Source: UBA1543 sp964596375 (GTDB taxonomy: Bacteria; Pseudomonadota; Zetaproteobacteria; Mariprofundales; Mariprofundaceae). From it: a stretch of 35,309 nucleotides of DNA. Under the pieces are notes generated by a model, which saw nothing but the letters and a program-made list of their open reading frames with translations, was not told the origin of the DNA and searched no databases. This document shows positions 25,344 to 31,871 of this stretch, piece after piece. Numbering within the stretch: position 1 is the first letter of the stretch; each line of letters begins with the position of its first letter. Both the position numbers and the translations under genes were made by a program. Location: positions 1-35,309 of the forward strand of contig CAZQTO010000008.1 in assembly GCA_964596375.1 (NCBI GenBank), in the 5' to 3' direction.

Positions 25344-25862
25344 ATGAGTGAGCCGACCATTCGGGAGCCAGTGGCGGCCTCCACGCTCTGGGGGCCGCAG
25401 ATATGGATTTCAACGAGAGTTCGATGCGCAGCATGCTTTGCAATGCTGATGTTTGCGACTCTTCCCGTCCTTGTCTTTGCCCAGCCAGCGTGCCCCGGGA
25501 TTCATGTGAAGATTCTGGATATAAGAAACAGCAATGGAACCGTAGCGTGCGCGCTGTTCGAAGCGCCGAAGGGTTTCCCTACCGAATACCTTCGTTTTTC
25601 AACGAATATTATGATCATCAAGATTCGCAAATCCCAGGCGCGTTACGACTTTGAAGACATCCCGCCCGGCAAGTATGCGATGGTCGTCGTTCATGATGAG
25701 AACATGAACGGCAAGCTGGATACCAATTGGGTGGGCATTCCCACGGAAGGCTACGGCTTTTCAAACGACGCCAAGGGATTGCTGGGCGCCCCTTCATTCT
25801 CTGCCGCCAGCTTCGTCTACGATGGGCTGGCCATCAATATGACGATGCGCCTGAATTACTGA
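25344..25862 (+). CDS. DUF2141 domain protein, exported
   Basis: 172 residues. A hydrophobic segment at about 28-46 (CFAMLMFATLPVLVFAQPA) looks like a signal peptide with a cut after FAQ or AQPA. It is preceded by an unusually long 27-residue leader, so the true start may differ, although a GGGAGGAGCAGG ribosome-binding site supports the ATG at 25344. The mature part has the DUF2141 pattern: NGTVACALFEAPKGFP, ARYDFEDIPPGKYAMVVVHDENMNGKLDTNWVGIPTEGYGFS. The DENMNGKLDTN loop is a likely calcium or metal ligand. Function is unknown; the family is periplasmic or secreted. It sits alone between the IS and the convergent nfsB gene. Confidence 0.85.
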   Translation: MSEPTIREPVAASTLWGPQIWISTRVRCAACFAMLMFATLPVLVFAQPACPGIHVKILDIRNSNGTVACALFEAPKGFPTEYLRFSTNIMIIKIRKSQARYDFEDIPPGKYAMVVVHDENMNGKLDTNWVGIPTEGYGFSNDAKGLLGAPSFSAASFVYDGLAINMTMRLNY

Positions 25863-25949
25863 GCGCCCGCTGTATGGATCAAGGCAGTGATCCCAACCGA
25901 TCGACGCACCACCCACCTGCCGGAACATCCAGTCCCTAAACCGTCGCTC

Positions 25950-26603
25950 TTATAACTCCGAAATGACGCTATCCGCCGGAAGCCGCGACTTCGGCAGGTT
26001 CGCATTGAAATCGTCCTCCCCCCTGTATCCCAGGGCAGCCAGCACGACACTTCTCATTCCCTGACTGGGCAGGTCGAGCTCCGCATCCAGCCTGACCGGA
26101 TCGAACCCCTCGATCGGCGTTGCATCGATGTCAAGCGCGGCCGCCCCGAACAGCAATGTGCCAAGCGCAAGATAGACCTGCTTCTGCATCCAGCACCGGG
26201 TATCCCCGGCTTCCCGGTGAAGCCTGGCGTAGTAATTCCGGCCCCTGTTTTGCGCTTCCCTGGCCTCGGCCGTGGGCAGGCGCCCGTCCGCCTCTTCCTG
26301 CGCGAGCAGCCTGGCAATATAGGCATCATCCATGGTTGTCCGGGCGCAGAACACGACCACATGCGAGGCATTCAGAATTTTCGGGCCATTGGAGGCATAA
26401 GCGCCCTCACTGGCTGCCCTGGCAATACGTGATTTGCCTTCCTGGCTTGCGGCAATGATGAAATGCCATGGCTGGGAATTGACGGAAGAAGGCGCAAAGC
26501 GCAGCAACGTTTTAAGCTGCTCGACCTGCTCAGCCGGAATCTGCCGGCCGGGATCGTAGGCCTTGCAGGTATGGCGGGAAAGCGCGATGCGGGAAACGTT
26601 CAT
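25950..26603 (-). CDS. nfsB: Oxygen-insensitive NAD(P)H nitroreductase, NfsB type
   Basis: 217 residues from the ATG at 26603, the same length as E. coli NfsB. Close family matches run throughout: SRHTCKAYDP, LLRFAPSSVNSQPWHFIIAA, ASHVVVFCARTTMDD, WMQKQVYLALGTLLFGAAALDIDATPIEGFD and the end DFNANLPKSRLP. The FMN-binding Arg/His near the N-terminus (LSRHTCKA) and the SSVNSQPWHF loop are present. It reduces nitroaromatics and quinones by two electrons using NAD(P)H. An upstream in-frame ATG (26615) is less likely because the GAGG ribosome-binding site sits 7 nt before ATG 26603. Probably monocistronic. Confidence 0.93.
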   Translation of the reverse strand: MNVSRIALSRHTCKAYDPGRQIPAEQVEQLKTLLRFAPSSVNSQPWHFIIAASQEGKSRIARAASEGAYASNGPKILNASHVVVFCARTTMDDAYIARLLAQEEADGRLPTAEAREAQNRGRNYYARLHREAGDTRCWMQKQVYLALGTLLFGAAALDIDATPIEGFDPVRLDAELDLPSQGMRSVVLAALGYRGEDDFNANLPKSRLPADSVISEL

Positions 26604-26720
26604 AAACAACCTCATGGACCTGATTCGACAGACGCATTCTATCTTCCATAAAACGCCTTCTCATAGTCAACCAATGAGACATACCCCAAATCGCCGCTTT
26701 TCCCTATTAGCAGCCATTCA

Positions 26721-26879
26721 GAAAAGGGCTCTGACCCCTTTAACTGGCAAACGCAAGCCATCAAGGCCGCTATCCGTCGCCACTTCTACCCCGCCACCCC
26801 GGACTGGCAGGAAATGGTGCTCTGCCGTTCCCGCCAGTGCATCCGTCAGGCCTTGGCAGGTCTCACATCTGGAGCTTAG
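26721..26879 (+). other. Palindromic motif plus C-terminal gene remnant
   Basis: The 363-bp gap between nfsB and the next gene holds no complete gene. A short palindrome (AAAGGG/CCCTTT arms around CTCTGAC, 26723-26741) opens a frame with a coding-like C-terminal fragment (FNWQTQAIKAAIRRHFYPAT, then TPDWQEMVLCRSRQCIRQ) ending at TAG 26877-26879. It has no start codon of its own and a stop lies upstream at 26664. I do not recognise the parent protein. The palindrome resembles repeats often seen beside REP-associated tyrosine transposases; that link is from memory only. Confidence 0.4.
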
Positions 26880-26966
26880 GGGCAGGTCTCGGCCGAATTC
26901 AGGTTGTCAACATCAACCAACAACTCACGCCTGATCCCACTCTCTTGAGAAACCGCACCTATAACA

Positions 26967-27692
26967 TCAATATGATGAGGATTCTTTCGCGTATTCCTCT
27001 TCGATAGCATCCATCAGGAGATGCATAACCTTATATGTTTCTTCAAAAAAATCTTTGTGCTCCATAATCTCTTCCATGCCTTGAATGTACTTGCCACCCC
27101 CAGTGATGTATTCCATGCACTTAGTGCAATGCAGCATGTTACCGACACTTTCGGGGGATGATTCCAGATGAAACTGTAAACCTATAACCCTGTCGTTATA
27201 TTCAAATGCCTGATTCATGCAACACTCGCTTACAGCCATCCTTTTGCCACCCTCAGGGATTTCAAATCCGTCTTCGTGCCAAAAAAAAGTTGTGAAATTA
27301 TCAGGCAGCTTCCTGAAAACTTTTGATTCCTTGGCCTCTTTTGTCAGGGATACCGGATACCAGCCAATCTCCCTGCAGCAGTTCATATAGACTTTTGCTC
27401 CGAGGGTGTCGGCTATGAGTTGTCCGCCAAGACAGATTCCCAAGACGATCTTTTTGCTTTCGATAGCGCTTGCAATAAACTTCTTTTCCTTGACGAGCCA
27501 TGGATATCTCTTTGCATCGTATATATCCATCGGTCCGCCCATAATGATCAACCAGTCGAACTCATCAAGCCCTGGAAGATCTTCGTTTTCTTGCATAAAT
27601 GTTTTCGAAACAGCATGTTCTTTCTCTATTGCCCACTTTTCAACATTCGTCTGATAGTAGTAAGAAACGTGCTGTACTAGATGAATCCTCAT
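26967..27692 (-). CDS. Class I glutamine amidotransferase-like protein
   Basis: 241 residues. The triad of class I GATases is visible: Cys in the nucleophile elbow VLGICLGGQLIADTLG, and His and Glu in GLQFHLESSPESVG. It also has the DWLIIMGGPMDIYD oxyanion strand. It resembles stand-alone GuaA-like GATases whose acceptor is unknown. The C-terminal ~50 residues are Glu/Lys-rich and helical (YITGGGKYIQGMEEIMEHKD). The DNA is clearly AT-richer than the flanks and its codon use differs, so it looks transferred. The ATG overlaps the upstream zinc-ribbon gene stop by 4 nt (ATGA), so the pair is one transcript. Confidence 0.85.
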   Translation of the reverse strand: MRIHLVQHVSYYYQTNVEKWAIEKEHAVSKTFMQENEDLPGLDEFDWLIIMGGPMDIYDAKRYPWLVKEKKFIASAIESKKIVLGICLGGQLIADTLGAKVYMNCCREIGWYPVSLTKEAKESKVFRKLPDNFTTFFWHEDGFEIPEGGKRMAVSECCMNQAFEYNDRVIGLQFHLESSPESVGNMLHCTKCMEYITGGGKYIQGMEEIMEHKDFFEETYKVMHLLMDAIEEEYAKESSSY

Positions 27693-27889
27693 TTATCCGC
27701 GTCTGTTTTTTTCGCCTTTTTCTCCAGAAACAACCGGTGATGCTCCGAACCCTCTCTGAGCATCGATGCCCCGCATTCAGGGCACTTCTGTTCATGGCAT
27801 GGCACTCCCTTCTGGTGCGGTGTTATCTCTCCGCACTTTGGGCATACACATGAACCATCCGGCCCCATAACATGTTTACGACCTTTCAT
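27689..27889 (-). CDS. Small six-cysteine zinc-ribbon-like protein
   Basis: 66 residues from ATG 27889. Six cysteines (14, 16, 19, 31, 36, 39) form SCVCPKCGE and PCHEQKCPECGA knuckles, a likely zinc or Fe-S site, followed by a basic Lys/Glu tail. The MKGRKHVMGPDG start is a pattern I associate with small Cys-rich proteins of anaerobic deltaproteobacteria. No function is assigned. The ATG at 27889 is preferred over GTG 27904 because AAAGGGG lies just upstream. It overlaps the GATase gene by 4 nt. AT-rich DNA of about 110 nt lies upstream, with no other gene. Confidence 0.65.
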   Translation of the reverse strand: MKGRKHVMGPDGSCVCPKCGEITPHQKGVPCHEQKCPECGASMLREGSEHHRLFLEKKAKKTDADK

Positions 27890-28021
27890 GGCTACCCCTT
27901 TCACTTGATATGGATTCAGTATCCAGAAACATAAAATTTAAACCGTATACAGGCCAAAATTCTCGGCCATGAATGGACGTTCGATATTTCAGTTAACGTC
28001 ATAGCTCAACCGGTGCGCCGA

Positions 28022-29062
28022 TTATGGCGCGCCCGTGTGAAGTGTCTTGTTAGGGCTCATGGTAAGCAGCTCCTTGATCGCGCCGAGAAAGCGGACGTTG
28101 TCTTTTGGTAGCGCCGTCGTTATCCGCATAAATCCGTTACCCAGTATTGGGTCATTCAAGGGCTTGATTAGAATTCCCCTTGCCTTCAGTGCCTCCGTCA
28201 AATACGCGGCGTCGTGTGGTGCGAAGTCGGCGAGGAAGAAATAGGTCTCGCTCGGATAGGTACGCACGCTCAGAGTGCGCAACTCTGCCGCGAGTTCCTC
28301 GGTCCAGGCGCGCAACTGTACGGCACGGGCGTGAATCTTGTCCTCATACTGAAGCGTGGCGATGGCCGCCGCCTGACTGGCGCGGGCGAGCGGGTAGGCG
28401 TCGTTATGGCTATTCAGGTCGTCGGCGATGTTTTCGGGAAAAATACCGTAGCCGATGCGGAAGCCCGCCAGGCTGTGGGCCTTGGATAAGGTGCGTGTCA
28501 CCAGAAGATTGGGATGCTCAGGCACAAGATGCGCCACCGACTGCCCAGCCAGGCCGATGAATGCCTCGTCTATCAGGAAGCGCGTCTCCGGGTAGCGGCG
28601 CAACAGTTCTGGCAAGGGCCTCATGTCGAAGATGCCGCCATTGGGGTTGTTGGGGTTCACGATGACTACGAGCGTAGTGCCCTGCGGGATCGCCAACTCG
28701 GCAAGGTCAAAAGCGAAATCGTTTTCAGGTAGTAGCCGTGTTTCCGTGTAGTGCCGGGCGATCTCGGGAAAGAGTACATAGGTCGGTGTCAGCAGGTGCA
28801 CCTGCTGGCCGAAGCGGTCGAATAGCTGGCGCAGAATGAGTTCGGAGCCGGCGTTGATATGAACGAGCCGTTCGGGAACACCGATCCGCTCACTAATCAG
28901 TTTGCGTAGCGGCGCCGAATAGGGCTCGGTGTAATAGTTGCTATGTGGCACTTCGGCTTGGGCCGCGGCGATTGCCTCTTCAATCGGCGGCAGCGGATTT
29001 TCACACAGCAATAACTTAATGCCTTCGAAAGAGCCGCCGCCTTTCTCCCCAATAGCGCTCAT
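28022..29062 (-). CDS. PLP-dependent aminotransferase, HisC/CobD-like (class I/II)
   Basis: 346 residues, fold type I. It has the HisC-like N-terminus KLLLCENPLPP, YTEPYSAPLRKLI, the PLP-binding NPNNPNGGIF and LIDEAFIGL (Asp165), and Schiff-base Lys194 in TRTLSKAHSLAGFRIGYG. A late Arg (GFMRITTALP) binds the substrate carboxylate. Relatives include histidinol-phosphate aminotransferase and threonine-phosphate decarboxylase. With no his or cob genes nearby, the substrate is open. It is the last gene of a ZIP, ferritin-like, aminotransferase operon; its ATG overlaps the ferritin-like stop by 4 nt. That points to a metal-related role such as metallophore synthesis, which is inference. Confidence 0.85.
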   Translation of the reverse strand: MSAIGEKGGGSFEGIKLLLCENPLPPIEEAIAAAQAEVPHSNYYTEPYSAPLRKLISERIGVPERLVHINAGSELILRQLFDRFGQQVHLLTPTYVLFPEIARHYTETRLLPENDFAFDLAELAIPQGTTLVVIVNPNNPNGGIFDMRPLPELLRRYPETRFLIDEAFIGLAGQSVAHLVPEHPNLLVTRTLSKAHSLAGFRIGYGIFPENIADDLNSHNDAYPLARASQAAAIATLQYEDKIHARAVQLRAWTEELAAELRTLSVRTYPSETYFFLADFAPHDAAYLTEALKARGILIKPLNDPILGNGFMRITTALPKDNVRFLGAIKELLTMSPNKTLHTGAP

Positions 29063-29514
29063 GAACGGCCCATTCCGCCTCTATGGCGCCCAGCACCGCC
29101 ACCGCTACCTGCGGAACGGACACAACGCTGAAACGCGGCCAGATGTCGCCGCTGCGACGCCTCCTGCAGATTGCGCAGCACAGTGACAATGTCCGGGCGA
29201 AGGGATGAACCAAGCAGCCGCTCATACATTTCGCCATTGGCAATCTCGGCGGTGATGCCTGCTTCACAGGCCGCTTGCACACTGGCATAGCGTACAACCT
29301 TTTCTGGCCAGGGATTCTCGGGCACGGCCAGCCCGTAGCGTGCAAACAGCGTGCACAGCGCCTCGATGTGCCGCGACTCAGCTTCACGGATATTGCTAAA
29401 AGGCTGTGCCTCTCCGAAGTCTGCGATCACTTGGTCATAGGTCGCCCAGGCATGGTACTCATCGTCGAGTGCCTCATGGAGCACTTGGATTTCGATTTCG
29501 GTCAGTGAATTCAT
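29059..29514 (-). CDS. Ferritin-like (DUF2202-like) diiron protein
   Basis: 151 residues with a four-helix ferritin-like pattern. Glu19 (EALDDEYHAWATYDQVI) and Glu46-x-x-His49 (EAESRHIEAL) form the first half site. EIANGEMYERLL and EASQRRHLAAF (His124) form the second. Where relatives usually carry Glu-x-x-His this protein has Gln121-x-x-His124, so one metal ligand may be changed or shifted to Glu118. The tail is Gly/Arg-rich and low in homology because it overlaps the next gene. It starts with ATG 29514 after GGAGG, 3 nt after the ZIP gene end. It could be an iron-storage, oxidase or peroxide-handling protein. Confidence 0.72.
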   Translation of the reverse strand: MNSLTEIEIQVLHEALDDEYHAWATYDQVIADFGEAQPFSNIREAESRHIEALCTLFARYGLAVPENPWPEKVVRYASVQAACEAGITAEIANGEMYERLLGSSLRPDIVTVLRNLQEASQRRHLAAFQRCVRSAGSGGGAGRHRGGMGRS

Positions 29515-29517
29515 AAT

Positions 29518-30255
29518 TCATCCTCCGTGGTGAAAAATAGCAATCGTGCCGATCCCCGCGAGCAGCAGCACGAGCTGGCGCAGGGAAGCGGCGGCGCTCA
29601 CCTGTCGGTGCAGCCCCGGGATGAGGTCGGCTGCAGCGATGTAGATGAAGCTCGCGGCGGAGATCGCCAGGATGTAAGGCACTGCCCCGTGCGTTTCGGC
29701 GAGCCAAAAATATGATAATAAAGCGCCAGGCAATGTGGTGGCGGCTGAAAGTGTATTAAGAACCAACGCTTTTTTACGTGCGTATCCATTGTCGAGCAGG
29801 ATGGCAAAATCGCCGACCTCCTGCGGAATCTCATGTGCGATCACGGCCAGCGATGCGGCAATCCCTAGCGGAATCGAGGTGAGGAAGGCGGCCGTAATCA
29901 CCACCCCGTCCACAAAGTTGTGGAAGGCATCGCCGATCAGGATCAGCGGGCCAGCGCGGCTGTGTACTTCGCATTCGCTCTCGTGGCAATGACGCCACAG
30001 CACCAGCTTTTCCAGCACAAAAAACAGCACCATGCCGATCAGTACCGTAGATGTAACAGCGAACGCTGGGGCGAGCTTCAGGCCCGCGGGGATCATGCCG
30101 AGGAATGCGGCGCCAAGCAGCGTGCCGGTGGCATAACTGACGAGGCAGGGAACAAGAACCTTGCGGATGCCTTCCGGAAATAACAGAAACAAGGCAGCGC
30201 CAGCGACAGCACCCACGCTGCCCAAAAGGCTGAATCCGATTATCCATAGCAGCAT
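29518..30255 (-). CDS. ZIP family divalent metal transporter
   Basis: 245 residues with about eight transmembrane helices. The ZIP metal-binding helices are clear: ILIGDAFHNFVDGVVITAAF (TM4, His-Asn-x-x-Asp) and AVIAHEIPQEVGDFAILL (TM5, His-Glu-x-x-x-Glu). A His/Cys-rich loop (LWRHCHESECEVHSR) lies before TM4. Family role: uptake of zinc, iron or manganese into the cytoplasm; the metal is not decidable by eye. It is the first gene of the operon with the ferritin-like and aminotransferase genes. A GAGG ribosome-binding site lies 9 nt before the ATG. An 8-bp inverted repeat 55 nt upstream may be its operator. Confidence 0.9.
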   Translation of the reverse strand: MLLWIIGFSLLGSVGAVAGAALFLLFPEGIRKVLVPCLVSYATGTLLGAAFLGMIPAGLKLAPAFAVTSTVLIGMVLFFVLEKLVLWRHCHESECEVHSRAGPLILIGDAFHNFVDGVVITAAFLTSIPLGIAASLAVIAHEIPQEVGDFAILLDNGYARKKALVLNTLSAATTLPGALLSYFWLAETHGAVPYILAISAASFIYIAAADLIPGLHRQVSAAASLRQLVLLLAGIGTIAIFHHGG

Positions 30256-30309
30256 TTGGTGTGCCTCGACTTTGTTTCAGGCATGCCTGATGGGAGCAAG
30301 ACCTAACTT

Positions 30310-30344
30310 GGTAATACGTGTATTCGACTTTATCAAGTATTACC
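30310..30344. promoter_or_regulatory. Inverted repeat upstream of the ZIP operon (possible operator)
   Basis: Perfect 8-bp arms GGTAATAC (30310-30317) and GTATTACC (30337-30344) with a 19-nt spacer. The spacer contains a further GTATTC half-like copy and TTGATA on the minus strand. The location, 55-90 nt upstream of the ZIP start, suits a repressor site. It does not match the Fur consensus and I cannot assign Zur or MntR. Confidence 0.4.
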
Positions 30345-30487
30345 CTCCCATACACACCCATATTTTCCTTGATGCTGGATATTACAGAGTAAACAAGGAA
30401 TATGGTTTGCTTATCTTTGTGTACTATAGAGCAGTTCCGCCAAATTGACGAATGCCCTTTCATGGCCGGTTGTTGCCTGTCGGCATT

Positions 30488-30513
30488 AAATTTTGGGGAC
30501 ACGCTACCCAATT
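30488..30513. repeat. REP-like palindromic motif
   Basis: An imperfect palindrome with TTGGGG and ACCCAATT arms around ACACGCT, in a gene-free 303-bp gap (30256-30558). The form resembles palindromes often found beside REP-associated tyrosine transposases; no such transposase is in the window. Apart from this and the inverted repeat at 30310-30344 I see nothing in the gap. Confidence 0.4.
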
Positions 30514-30558
30514 GCCTGTTGGGCTCGGTATATGCAGTTGCTCAACGACCATGGCGGC

Positions 30559-31272
30559 CTACCACAGCTTGCGGACCTTGGATTTTTCACGCTCGATTTT
30601 CTTGCCGACAAGGCGTTCCCATAGCTTGATGCCGGCGAATTGCTCCACCCGGCTTGTTGGCACAAGGAGGGTTTCGAGGGCTGCATCAGATTCCTCGTTG
30701 GGCAGGATGAAGGACCACATATACAATGCACCCTTGTTGTTTTCGGCCAGCACGGATTTGAAATAGGCGTTGGGCACAGGGATTGAAACCCCGTTGCCGT
30801 CCTTTGTGCCTATGCTCTGCACAGGCTGGTCGAAATAGAAGATCGGTCCGCAAATCACATAGGTTTCCAGTATCTTTGGCTGGTCGTTAAGGCTGCGCAC
30901 AGCACTTTCCAGATCCTTCCAGACACCCCGATTGAACCGGGGTGCCTGCGGCGACATATTGGACAAAAGGAAGGTTTCGCTGTTCTGCAAAGGTACTTCC
31001 CGCTGATCGGCGCTGGCAACCAGATGCCCGCGGTCATAACCCGAGCCGGTATAGTCCACCAGATCGGCGCGGAACATCTCCGGAACGCGATAATCGGGAC
31101 GGAAATTATTCAGCCTTGCCAAGCCGGGGTTGTCCGGGTCAATGATCTCCAACACCCACTTGGCCTGCCGGAAATAATAGGAATAGCCGAGCACATAGTG
31201 CCGGTTGAACATGATGTGGTCCGCCGCCGGCATGCCGTAGCGGGTTTCGCGTCTTAAGCTGGGAATATCCAT
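30559..31272 (-). CDS. DNA/RNA non-specific endonuclease (NUC family)
   Basis: 237 residues from ATG 31272. The beta-beta-alpha-metal active site is GYDRGHLVASADQ, with catalytic His83. The magnesium-ligand Asn114 and Glu122 are in PRFNRGVWKDLE, matching the Serratia nuclease pattern. It cleaves single- and double-stranded DNA and RNA. No signal peptide or lipobox is visible, which is unusual because many relatives are exported; a cytoplasmic or non-classically exported enzyme is implied. The 19-residue upstream extension is rejected because GGGAGGGG lies just before ATG 31272. It is downstream of comEA on the same strand, separated by a strong terminator. Confidence 0.9.
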   Translation of the reverse strand: MDIPSLRRETRYGMPAADHIMFNRHYVLGYSYYFRQAKWVLEIIDPDNPGLARLNNFRPDYRVPEMFRADLVDYTGSGYDRGHLVASADQREVPLQNSETFLLSNMSPQAPRFNRGVWKDLESAVRSLNDQPKILETYVICGPIFYFDQPVQSIGTKDGNGVSIPVPNAYFKSVLAENNKGALYMWSFILPNEESDAALETLLVPTSRVEQFAGIKLWERLVGKKIEREKSKVRKLW

Positions 31273-31352
31273 ACGCCCCTCCCTGATGTGTTGCGAACAG
31301 AGTGTAGTTCCACTGTGCTCTGTCGGCAATTTGCTGAATCAGAATGCACATC

Positions 31353-31388
31353 TAAAAAAAAAGCCCGCCGGAAGGCGGGCTTTTTTTG
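31353..31388 (-). terminator. Rho-independent terminator of comEA
   Basis: Stem AAGCCCGCC/GGCGGGCTT (31361-31369 with 31374-31382), loop GGAA, with A-runs on the left and T-runs on the right, so it can work in both directions. It lies 12 nt after the comEA stop on the minus strand. Confidence 0.9.
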
Positions 31389-31399
31389 TGCACCCTGCC

Positions 31400-31672
31400 T
31401 TATTCCTTTGTTTCCCCGACAGTTAGTTCATCTCTGGTCTTTGCCAGTGTTTTCTTGCCGAAGCCTTTAACCTTCAACAGACCATCAACACTCTTAAAAG
31501 CACCATGTTCATCCCGGTAGGCCACAATCATGTCGGCGGTTTTATGGCCGATGCCATGCACCTTCTGAAGCTCCTTGCTTGTTGCGGTATTGATATTCAC
31601 TGCATCACCTGCCCAGGCCGTACCAATGGCCATGAACAATGCGACCAGCATGCTTAACATCAAATGTTTCAT
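31400..31672 (-). CDS. ComEA-like helix-hairpin-helix DNA-binding protein, exported
   Basis: 90 residues. A signal peptide (MKHLMLSMLVALFMAIGTAWA, likely cut before GDA) is followed by a tandem HhH domain: VNINTATSKELQKVHGIGHKTADMIVAYRDEHGAF and a second LLKVKGFGKKTLAK hairpin. Known role: small periplasmic ComEA proteins bind double-stranded DNA and pull it through the outer membrane during natural transformation. The ATG at 31672 follows AGGGGGGAGG; the long upstream frame to 31873 is not coding-like. It has its own terminator. A 9-bp inverted repeat lies just upstream. No ComEC or pilus genes are in view. Confidence 0.9.
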   Translation of the reverse strand: MKHLMLSMLVALFMAIGTAWAGDAVNINTATSKELQKVHGIGHKTADMIVAYRDEHGAFKSVDGLLKVKGFGKKTLAKTRDELTVGETKE

Positions 31673-31700
31673 TGATTCCTCCCCCCTTTCTTTGATTGTC

Positions 31701-31731
31701 ACGATATGCCGTTGCATTGGATGCATATCGT
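31701..31731. promoter_or_regulatory. Inverted repeat in the comEA / CNB-protein divergent region
   Basis: Perfect 9-bp arms ACGATATGC (31701-31709) and GCATATCGT (31723-31731) with a 13-nt spacer, 29 nt upstream of the comEA ATG and 141 nt upstream of the divergent gene. It could be an operator or a leader stem-loop. No family consensus matched by eye. Confidence 0.4.
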
Positions 31732-31871
31732 TCGCAAAAAATATGAACCTTCCGGCATTCCGTTGCAATTCCCATAAACTGGAGATGGGATGGCAGGTGT
31801 TCCCCCCATGGATAATAGCGGGCCCTGAGAACACCTGATACGCTAGCGGGCCACCCGGAGGTCGAAACTGC

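Noticed and set aside
26563..26934. 123-codon plus-strand open frame
   Set aside because: It overlaps the nfsB 5' end antisense. The coding-like segment in this region is in a different frame, so this frame is not the gene.
29059..29090. Possible frameshift at the end of the ferritin-like gene
   Set aside because: The Gly/Arg tail looks odd, but the 4-nt overlap with the next gene is a normal operon junction and the conserved helices end before it.
30310..30344. Fur box upstream of the ZIP operon
   Set aside because: The arms do not match the GATAATGAT-type Fur consensus; kept only as an unassigned inverted repeat.
30402..30629. 75-codon plus-strand open frame
   Set aside because: It spans the REP-like palindrome and runs antisense into the nuclease gene; no ribosome-binding site and no protein-like pattern.
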